NCBI GenBank assembly: GCA_026692725.1
Contig: JAPMUG010000003.1
Span: forward strand, 248,001-312,000
Length of the DNA stretch: 64,000 nucleotides
Source: Ecytonucleospora hepatopenaei
Lineage: Eukaryota > Microsporidia > Enterocytozoonidae
Reading direction: 5' to 3'
Shown: positions 57,612 to 64,000 of the stretch, in pieces
How the letters are laid out: every line of letters begins with the position of its first letter
How positions within the stretch are numbered: the stretch's first letter is position 1
Notes under the pieces: generated by a model
Seen by the model: only the letters and a program-made list of their open reading frames with translations
What the model was told of the DNA's origin: nothing
The model's database searches: none
Made by a program: the position numbers and the translations under genes

Positions 57612-58595
57612 ATGGTTAAAACTAACAGAAAAAACATTCCTTTTGAAAACGAAAAGTTTTTATTTTTTAAAAATATTCAGAATGCAGATATTTTTAAAGA
57701 CTGTATTATTTTTACTGGAATAAAAGAAGAAAAAAATAACACTACTTGTTATGATGTTTTGTTACATAACATACTTACTGAGAGTAATCAAACACTTATC
57801 AACGATAGTGTTAACAAACATGTTAAGCTTAAAGATTCTTCTTTGTTTTCAACCAGTGGTGCTTTGGGTCTTAAAGTTTTTGATTTGCATAAAAATACAG
57901 AAACAACAAATTACAGAATTGAAAAACTATATGATCATAAATGGAATTATGATACTGAAAGTCATTATAAAGACTGTATAATAACACATGATGATATAAA
58001 TATAAAAATATACGATTTAAGAATGAGGTATATGGTGGAAAGCATTAATACAAAAAACATGTTGAAAAAAGAAGCTTATGAAGGATGTTTTAATTGTATA
58101 AATTGCGTAGATTGGTATAAAAATGGATATGTTGTTAAGTGTGAAGATGTAATTTTTAGTATTGAAGACAAAAAATTTAAAAGATATTATGCAAGTAATG
58201 AAGATAAAAATTTAGGAGGTTTTGATTTTGCAATATCTAATGGAATTTTATTTATAAATGCAAATAATCAAATAAAATATTATGTAGATGATAAAGTGAT
58301 AGTTAAGGCTAGTAAATACAAAAACATATCAGGTATAAAAAATGGAACTGTTTTTAATGACAATAATTTAACAGGAATTTCAGGAATTATTAATTCATCA
58401 GACAATATATCAAATAAGAAGGCGAAATTTAACAAAACAACGGGTTATTTACAAATAGAAACCACCAAAAAAGTAATTATAAAGGAAAACATAGGCGGTT
58501 ATCATTTACACAATTTTTTATTCCACAATTCAACAGCATATTTTCAGTTGGATAGAAATTTTTATAAATTTGACATGAAATTATTTAATAATTAA
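57612..58595 (+). CDS. Unrecognised protein, possible degenerate WD40
   Basis: The 327-residue product is rich in short beta-like segments with aromatic residues. One stretch, CIITHDDINIKIYDLRMRYM (near residues 120-140), resembles a WD40 blade, where IYDLR stands for the WD dipeptide. Other blades are not clear. Two CxxC pairs occur at GCFNCINCV (near 158-166). Function unknown; it lies between two proteasome lid genes on the same strand, but that does not prove a link. Confidence 0.55.
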   Translation: MVKTNRKNIPFENEKFLFFKNIQNADIFKDCIIFTGIKEEKNNTTCYDVLLHNILTESNQTLINDSVNKHVKLKDSSLFSTSGALGLKVFDLHKNTETTNYRIEKLYDHKWNYDTESHYKDCIITHDDINIKIYDLRMRYMVESINTKNMLKKEAYEGCFNCINCVDWYKNGYVVKCEDVIFSIEDKKFKRYYASNEDKNLGGFDFAISNGILFINANNQIKYYVDDKVIVKASKYKNISGIKNGTVFNDNNLTGISGIINSSDNISNKKAKFNKTTGYLQIETTKKVIIKENIGGYHLHNFLFHNSTAYFQLDRNFYKFDMKLFNN

Positions 58596-58777
58596 GTTTA
58601 AATATACAGTATAAAAGCATTTTATCAGGCTTAACTAAAAACAAACATTATGTTGTAAAATAAGAAACGATAAGGTTATTAGATTATTTTAGTGTGCTTT
58701 TATGCTTAAAAATTTTTATGCATAACCAACAAAAAACTTTTTTGTTTATAACCCTTATAAATTTTACAAACAAATAT

Positions 58778-59797
58778 ATGAAGAACAATGAATTTTATGA
58801 ATTAGTCAAAAAAAGAATGTGGTATGATGTTGGGAATGCAATTATTGAAAATGCAACAAATGGTGATTTTATCAAGGTATTTTTTGAAAACATCAATAAG
58901 ATTCATCATTCAACAATTGCCGATGTTACTATGAAAATTATTGATTCAAACAAGAATGACAACAATTTACTGCTAACAAATGCACTAGAAGTCATTGATT
59001 TGAGTGATTTAGATAAATCAAAAAATTCACAAACCAGGATCCTTATTTCCTATGCTCTTTATTTGATTAAAAACAACAAATTGGACAATATTGAGGTTCA
59101 GTTGTTTGAATTTATGAAAAACAAGAAATTAAAGAGAGAAACGCATGTTTTATTGTCCTATTTAGCATTTAGACTTTATGAAAAAATGGAAAATTGGGAC
59201 AATTGTGTTTCATTTGCACTTAAATTTATAAAAGATAGGAAAAACATAAAATCTAATTTTATTGTCAACACAGAAATTGACATTAATGATGTTTTTATAT
59301 ATGCAGTGGTTTCAAACAATTTTTTTGATTTTACGCAGCTTCTAAACTTAGAGGAAGCTAAAAGCGAAAAAACTAACAAAGAACTTGTTAATTTCTTAAA
59401 AAACATGATAAATGGAAATCTAGCAAGGTCAAATAAGTTTGAAATTCCAAAGGTCATTGAAACAAAATTCAATGGTATTTACAATTTTATTAAGGAAAAA
59501 GTGTTTTTGATAGAAATTGTTAATGTTTGTCATGCACATATTCAAAAAAGAGAAGTTTCCTTTAAGGTTTTGATAGAAAGTTTAAATTTAAAAGATATAA
59601 ATTCTTTGATTTATCTGTTAATTAAAGCATTAGGAATGGAATTAGTCTGTGGTTGGATTGATAGTGAAAATGAAATGTTTTATTTTGATAAGTTAATGAC
59701 CAAAGAGTTAAATGAAAGTGAGTTGGAAGCACTTAAAAATACATTTGTAGAGTTAAGAGATAAAGTTAGAAAAACAGTGGAAATGTTAAAGCTATAA
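58778..59797 (+). CDS. RPN9: 26S proteasome lid subunit Rpn9 (PSMD13)
   Basis: The 339-residue helical protein ends in a PCI domain: FIKEKVFLIEIVNVCHAHIQ, REVSFKVLIESLNLKDINSL, IKALGMELVCGWIDSENEMF. The element MKALSLGLIRGSID in other Rpn9 proteins matches IKALGMELVCGWID well. The start is the ATG at 58778, preceded by ATAACCC 24 bases upstream; an earlier ATG at 58718 adds 20 residues, and the longest frame begins at GTG. Rpn9 helps assemble the proteasome lid. Confidence 0.82.
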   Translation: MKNNEFYELVKKRMWYDVGNAIIENATNGDFIKVFFENINKIHHSTIADVTMKIIDSNKNDNNLLLTNALEVIDLSDLDKSKNSQTRILISYALYLIKNNKLDNIEVQLFEFMKNKKLKRETHVLLSYLAFRLYEKMENWDNCVSFALKFIKDRKNIKSNFIVNTEIDINDVFIYAVVSNNFFDFTQLLNLEEAKSEKTNKELVNFLKNMINGNLARSNKFEIPKVIETKFNGIYNFIKEKVFLIEIVNVCHAHIQKREVSFKVLIESLNLKDINSLIYLLIKALGMELVCGWIDSENEMFYFDKLMTKELNESELEALKNTFVELRDKVRKTVEMLKL

Positions 59798-59926
59798 GCA
59801 AAGCAATATTCTTTTATTTTAAACATTTTATGATATTTAGTTTATATTGTGATTAAATTGTTAAGATTAAAGTTTAATGTGATTAAACTATTTTATATAA
59901 TATATTATTTATATAGATATGTTATT

Positions 59927-60868
59927 CTATTCTGTAGATTCACTCTGATGAGATGTAAATTTAGTAGCACTTAAAAACTTCTCTAAATCCAATTCTTCCT
60001 TTTCCAGTACTGCCTTTTTAGCTTCAAATTTTTTATTTCTGATTGTTTTCATTTGCTCCACTAATTTTCTGTACATTTTTGTTTTATCAAAAGAATTAGA
60101 AGCAATTTCCTCTCTGTAATTTGTATAAAAAATGTTGTCAATTTTTTCATGGAAATCCTCATAATTTTCATAAACAACCATACGCTGTAATGCAGCAAAA
60201 TCCAATACTTTTTCTACCCTGATAAATCCCCAAGGATATCTTCTTCCTCTTACCTGTATGCCATCTATATCATGTATTTCTTCGCTAGCAGTAACAGACA
60301 TAATAGGAGAATACATTTTTTCTGTTTTTATTTTTGTATTTAAAAAGCTTATGTAATCAGAAAGTTCATTTTCTGTGTAAACATCAGCCTTTGCTACAAC
60401 TGGAATTACATTGGTGTATTCTGACAGTTCATTCAGATATTCAATTTCTTCATCTGAGACGGAATCATTAGGCAACATAAAGATACAGAGGTGGATTCTT
60501 TGGTCGTTAATGTGACCAAAAACAAGCTTTTTCTCTTCAAAATACATTTCATTTTTGGCCTTGATAAAATTAAAAACTTCTTTTCTTGCGCTGATTTTAT
60601 GGCATGTTGTAATTCCAACCCTCAATTTTACCGTGTTTTCAACCAATTCACTTATAACCGTGTTAATGTCATCAGATCGATGGGAAGAAAGCAGGGGTGC
60701 GTTGAAAATGGAATTTATTAGCGTTTTGGTGCCCAATCCTCTTCTACCAACTACAAGAATGTTAGTCTTAAAACCATTTTCTATGCTTTTTTCTCTCATT
60801 TGATCAGGTATGCAAGTAAAACCAACGGGTTCTGTTAAAATAATTGTTTCTTCATCAGTAATATTCAT
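59927..60868 (-). CDS. Septin with degenerate GTP-binding site
   Basis: Septins polymerise at division sites and cortex. The 313-residue protein has the septin frame: P-loop region VGRRGLGTKTLINSIF (40-55), the G4 element PVVAKADVYTENEL (156-169), the septin-unique RGRRYPWGFIRVEKVLDF (207-224), and a C-terminal coiled coil (255-300). The P-loop reads GRRGLGTKT where GESGLGKST is usual, so the invariant Lys is displaced. The DTPG motif of G3 is replaced by TTCHKISAR. It may be a non-hydrolysing or non-binding subunit, as yeast Cdc11 has been proposed to be. Confidence 0.86.
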   Translation of the reverse strand: MNITDEETIILTEPVGFTCIPDQMREKSIENGFKTNILVVGRRGLGTKTLINSIFNAPLLSSHRSDDINTVISELVENTVKLRVGITTCHKISARKEVFNFIKAKNEMYFEEKKLVFGHINDQRIHLCIFMLPNDSVSDEEIEYLNELSEYTNVIPVVAKADVYTENELSDYISFLNTKIKTEKMYSPIMSVTASEEIHDIDGIQVRGRRYPWGFIRVEKVLDFAALQRMVVYENYEDFHEKIDNIFYTNYREEIASNSFDKTKMYRKLVEQMKTIRNKKFEAKKAVLEKEELDLEKFLSATKFTSHQSESTE

Positions 60869-61049
60869 TTTTAATTATTAAGTTATAGTATTGTATAAAA
60901 TTATGTGGTAAATATTATATTATAAAATATATTACAGTATTATATTATAAAATATATTGTTACAGTATTATATAAAATTATAATATAAAATAATGTTTTT
61001 ATAAATAAAAATATAAATTAACAATCTGAAACAATAAATAAAAACATTT

Positions 61050-61640
61050 TTATAATAAATTTTTATTTTTAATATATTTTTTATATTCATATGTCATGCT
61101 TTTACCATCTATCTCTTCTTTAAACCTATAAACACGCAAAGTCAGTTGTGGACCGAGTTGTAGAAATTTAGTTTTTGTATTTTTTACTTTTTTATTGGAA
61201 AGATTGATGGCAAATCTATAAAATCTAAAATATACAAAATCCTTGTGCACTGAAAAGTTTGCCACCTGGTTTGCCTTCATGTCCAATGGGAAAATATCCA
61301 TGAAAATATTTGCAATTTTTATGCCAAGATCCGTTGTAAAATTGGAAAGGACGAGCTGTGAAGATCCACTTTCTATAGAATTGTCTTTTGATATGGATTT
61401 AAAAGATCTATAGTTAATGATTTTAAAAACAACTTGCTTTTTAAAAATATCAAACAAAATAAATTGTGGTTCAATATCCTCATGTATTCTGATGGTTGCT
61501 AATTCCTCGCTTTCCGGGTGTTTATACTCATTTTCTACTATTTTGCTATTTGGTAAAATACGTGCAAAATCATCACAAAGTTCCTTTCCTCTTGCGGACA
61601 GTTTTTTTTCTTTATAAATAAAAATTTGTGCCACCGTCAT
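61050..61640 (-). CDS. Brix-domain ribosome-biogenesis protein, probably Rpf1-like
   Basis: Brix proteins assemble pre-ribosomes in the nucleolus. The 196-residue protein has the family order: KELCDDFARILPNSKIVE (start of the domain), QLVLSNFTTDLGIKIANIFM with the NFTT-x-LG motif, FSVHKDFVYFRFYRFAI and FLQLGPQLTLRVYRF. The NFTTDLG and LQLGPQLTLR words favour Rpf1 over Brx1, Ssf1, Rpf2 or Imp4, but Imp4 has a similar size. The protein is reduced to little more than the domain. MTVAQIFIY is taken as the start. Confidence 0.72.
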   Translation of the reverse strand: MTVAQIFIYKEKKLSARGKELCDDFARILPNSKIVENEYKHPESEELATIRIHEDIEPQFILFDIFKKQVVFKIINYRSFKSISKDNSIESGSSQLVLSNFTTDLGIKIANIFMDIFPLDMKANQVANFSVHKDFVYFRFYRFAINLSNKKVKNTKTKFLQLGPQLTLRVYRFKEEIDGKSMTYEYKKYIKNKNLL

Positions 61641-61693
61641 AAATTTCTAATAAAATGGGTAAATTTTTATGTCCTTGTAATTTGATTTAAAGG

Positions 61694-61924
61694 ATGATTA
61701 AAGAAATAAAAGCAGCTATAGAATCAAAAAACATAGACAAATTGTTAACATACACAAAAGACATACCAGAAGAAGAAATTGAAAACGCAATAAATCTTTA
61801 CGAAAAATTCTACGAAGAAGAAATGGGCAGATCCATGTTTATTTACAATTTTATACAAAGTATTAGAGAATATAGAGAAAATCAGTTTACAGGGGAGGAA
61901 GGTATAAAAATTATTGAAAAATAA
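61694..61924 (+). CDS. Small acidic helical protein, 76 aa, unrecognised
   Basis: The product is a Glu/Lys/Ile-rich protein (MIKEIKAAIESKNIDKLLTY and on) that would form two or three helices. It is divergent from the Brix gene with a 53-bp gap. I recognise no family. It lacks a CCC motif. Its mixed composition and intact frame make it plausible; it may be a small subunit of a complex. Confidence 0.45.
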   Translation: MIKEIKAAIESKNIDKLLTYTKDIPEEEIENAINLYEKFYEEEMGRSMFIYNFIQSIREYRENQFTGEEGIKIIEK

Positions 61925-62152
61925 AATTATTTTGATATTTTACCTAAAAAATATTTTTTCACTCATTTTTTATAATAAAAACATTTTAATTACATATTTT
62001 ATATAATTCAATATATTTATATTACATTTTACATACATATATTATATTTTTATATCATACAATGCTATACTTGTATATTTTAAACACAATTAAAATTTAA
62101 AAAACTCAAAAATTTAAAATAAAATTTTATATTTACCCTCTAATATTCTAAC

Positions 62153-64000
62153 ATGGCAAGACAAAATAGAGTCTCAAAATACGTCCAATTAGAAGCAGAA
62201 TCAAGCGATGAAGATATTGACTCTTCTATTGACAGCCAAGATATGGATGGGTTAGATGGATTTGTTGAACCAGATTATAGGGCAGCCCCACGCAATTTAT
62301 ATGAAGATAAAATAAGGGATTTGGAAGCTAGATATGCTAGACCAGGAACAGATGAAGAGGATGAAGATGTTTTTGAAAAAACTTTGGAAGCACCGTGCCA
62401 AGCCAAACTTCTCCCTCTGCCAAGCGATCCTGTTTTATTTTTATGCAGAGTAAAATTTGGAAAGGAAAAGACAGTTGCCGCTAATATCATAGAAGCAGCA
62501 AAGGAGATACCAGATGTAACAGCTGTACTTCAAAAAGATGGTTTAAAAGGATACATTTATATAGAAGCATTTAAAAAAACTGCAGTAGATGAAGCTGTTT
62601 ATAATGTTAAGAATGTGTATAAAAGCAGAATTACTGCAATTAACCTTTCTGAAATGGTGGATGTCATGAACTGTAACAAAGACTACAATGTTGGTGATTA
62701 TGCACGCATGAAGTCAGGTAAATATAGGGGAGATTTGGTGCAGATTATAGAGAATTTTGATGATTGCTGCCAAATAAAAGCAATACCGCGTATTAACAAC
62801 AACAAGAAGCTATTTGACCCAGAAGAGTTTAGAAATGAAACACAATACAATAATGGTGGGTATTATTTTAACAGGGATTATTATAAAGATGGATATCTTA
62901 TAAAATCAGTGCTCAAAACAAATTTGGAATTTGACGTAACGCCTACTTTTGAAGAGCTGAAGGATCTTTCAGGCGAAAATGTTGTTCATCTCAATGACCA
63001 AGTGGTCGTTACAAAGGGAGAACTTGCAAATTTTAAAGGTAAAATTGTAAATGTTTCTGGAAATACGTGCACAGTCACAAACAAAGAGAAAACATTTGAT
63101 GTAGATATTGGTCTTCTTAAGAGGCACGTTGAAGTTGGTGAAAATTATTCATACCAAGGTAATAATGGGATGGTGTTAAAAGTTAACACAGATGGGTTGG
63201 TCGTCTTGGGTATAAAAAACATGACAGAGGAGGTAACGGTAAATGTGACAGATTTGGAAGCACCTGTCGCACAAAAAATAGCACCACCCAAAAAATTTGC
63301 CTATGCCAGAAATAGAGCAGATCCACTTGTTAACAAAAAAGTGTCAATAGTTGCAGGAGAATACAAAGGAATGGTAGGCAGAGTTCAGGGAGTAAACAAA
63401 GACACGTATAGAGTGCAACTGAGCACAACATTTGAAAGCATTAATGCGTTTAAAAATGACCTGAGAGTTATTGAGCCTGTGTATACATATGCATATACGT
63501 CAACACCCGGATATAAGACACCTGGAAAAACACCAGGGTATACAACACCCGGATATGCTACGCCTGGATACAAAACACCAGGCTATACAACTCCAGGATA
63601 CAAAACACCGGGATATACTACGCCTGGGTATAAAACACCTGGTTATACTGAGCCAATGATGGAAGAAGAGGTTGAAGAAGGTAAGGCAGTAATGAGTGAT
63701 TTGGATATTTTACTGGTAGGTGTAAATGTGTATGTAAATGGTGTATTGAAAACTGTGGAGAGAATTTCAGGTGAAAAGTGTTTTGCTGGAGAAGAGTCTT
63801 TTTACATTAGCGAAATACAAAATTATGATGAGGAACAGCTGAAAATGGCAAGACTAAGCAGTGGGGAAACAAAAAGCATAATGGCAGACAAGCCCAAGAA
63901 CAAGTTTGAGACAGTATTTGTTTTTAAGGGAGAACATGCTAATAAAGTTGGAACAGTAACAGAGTATAAAGAATCAATTGCAAAAATACAGTGTATGACA
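62153..64000 (+). CDS. SPT5: Transcription elongation factor Spt5, 3'-partial
   Basis: Spt5 binds RNA polymerase II with Spt4. The frame is open from the ATG (TTTACCC 15 bases upstream) to the window end, 616 codons. It has an acidic N-terminus (1-80), the NGN domain (about 95-160: FLCRVKFGKEKTVAANII), several KOW motifs (about 180-210, 282-300, 400-440: DYARMKSGKYRGDLVQII; NDQVVVTKGELANFKGKIV; NKKVSIVAGEYKGMVGRVQG) and a CTR of ten TPGY-type repeats (451-498). Another KOW-like unit follows (FVFKGEHANKVGTVTEY, near 595-610). The CTR lies before a further KOW, as in animals rather than budding yeast. Confidence 0.95.
   Translation, partial: MARQNRVSKYVQLEAESSDEDIDSSIDSQDMDGLDGFVEPDYRAAPRNLYEDKIRDLEARYARPGTDEEDEDVFEKTLEAPCQAKLLPLPSDPVLFLCRVKFGKEKTVAANIIEAAKEIPDVTAVLQKDGLKGYIYIEAFKKTAVDEAVYNVKNVYKSRITAINLSEMVDVMNCNKDYNVGDYARMKSGKYRGDLVQIIENFDDCCQIKAIPRINNNKKLFDPEEFRNETQYNNGGYYFNRDYYKDGYLIKSVLKTNLEFDVTPTFEELKDLSGENVVHLNDQVVVTKGELANFKGKIVNVSGNTCTVTNKEKTFDVDIGLLKRHVEVGENYSYQGNNGMVLKVNTDGLVVLGIKNMTEEVTVNVTDLEAPVAQKIAPPKKFAYARNRADPLVNKKVSIVAGEYKGMVGRVQGVNKDTYRVQLSTTFESINAFKNDLRVIEPVYTYAYTSTPGYKTPGKTPGYTTPGYATPGYKTPGYTTPGYKTPGYTTPGYKTPGYTEPMMEEEVEEGKAVMSDLDILLVGVNVYVNGVLKTVERISGEKCFAGEESFYISEIQNYDEEQLKMARLSSGETKSIMADKPKNKFETVFVFKGEHANKVGTVTEYKESIAKIQCMT
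63503..63646 (+). repeat. SPT5 C-terminal-repeat coding array (TPGYx)
   Basis: About ten units of 15 bp encode Thr-Pro-Gly-Tyr followed by Lys, Thr or Ala. One unit has lost a residue (TPGK). Codons vary between units (ACA/ACG/ACT, CCC/CCA/CCG/CCT), so selection on the peptide, not recent DNA slippage, keeps the repeats. Thr-Pro sites would suit a Cdk9/Bur1-type kinase. Confidence 0.85.

Noticed and set aside
1..64000. CRISPR arrays, bacterial operons or prophage
   Set aside because: Tandem arrays have no spacers, the genes are eukaryotic, and no phage or bacterial gene set is present.

Overview
This window looks like nuclear DNA of a microsporidian parasite. The DNA is very AT-rich and the genes are single open frames with no obvious introns. 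The set is fungal: chitin synthase, Ste12-type factor, FACT subunit Pob3, 26S proteasome subunits, TRAPP subunit, Pho88. Many proteins are shorter than their yeast counterparts. At about twenty genes a TTACCC-, TTGCCC- or TTCCCC-like motif sits just before the start codon, a known hallmark of microsporidian genes. No rRNA, tRNA, CRISPR array or bacterial operon signal was seen. I cannot name the species.

Layout. 1-6.2 kb is an accessory block of secreted, low-complexity or membrane proteins, including two with ricin-B/beta-trefoil lectin-like signatures. The first gene is cut by the window edge and probably frameshifted. 6.3-17.6 kb carries eL43, POB3, uS8, chitin synthase, 6-phosphogluconolactonase, RLI1 and a SUN-domain protein, with large tandem arrays between genes and asparagine-rich inserts inside several proteins. 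17.9-20.9 kb holds two unrecognised signal-plus-C-terminal-TM proteins separated by a 209-bp inverted-repeat element. PUS3 and eS19 follow. 23.0-25.6 kb is a gene pair of unknown secreted proteins, one broken (frameshift plus stop) and one intact. 25.9-31.3 kb holds an insulysin-type M16 protease gene broken by a one-base loss. After it come three small intact proteins that appear to derive from its C-terminal domain, with a MITE-like element (92-bp inverted repeats, TA flanks) among them.

31.4-64 kb is mostly housekeeping: eIF1, PHO88/SND3, Nudix hydrolase, MetRS, NOT4-like, proteasome alpha subunit, alpha/beta hydrolase, tetraspanin-like protein, TBC Rab-GAP, Myb factor, staphylococcal-type nuclease, BFR1, PUF, PWWP, TAF5, RPB7, STE12, TRAPP Trs31, ubiquitin E2, RPN5, RPN9, a degenerate septin, a Brix protein and the 5' part of SPT5. 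Genes lie on both strands with short spacers and act independently; several serve the same machines (RNA polymerase II transcription: POB3, TAF5, RPB7, SPT5; proteasome: PRE5-like, RPN5, RPN9; ribosome and translation: eL43, uS8, eS19, RLI1, eIF1, MetRS, Brix, BFR1).

The most unusual content is the tandem M16-derived family, the MITE-like element beside it, the long short-unit arrays directly upstream of housekeeping genes, and several degenerate versions of conserved proteins (NOT4 without RING, septin without a standard P-loop). All product calls come from reading the sequence by eye; no search was run.
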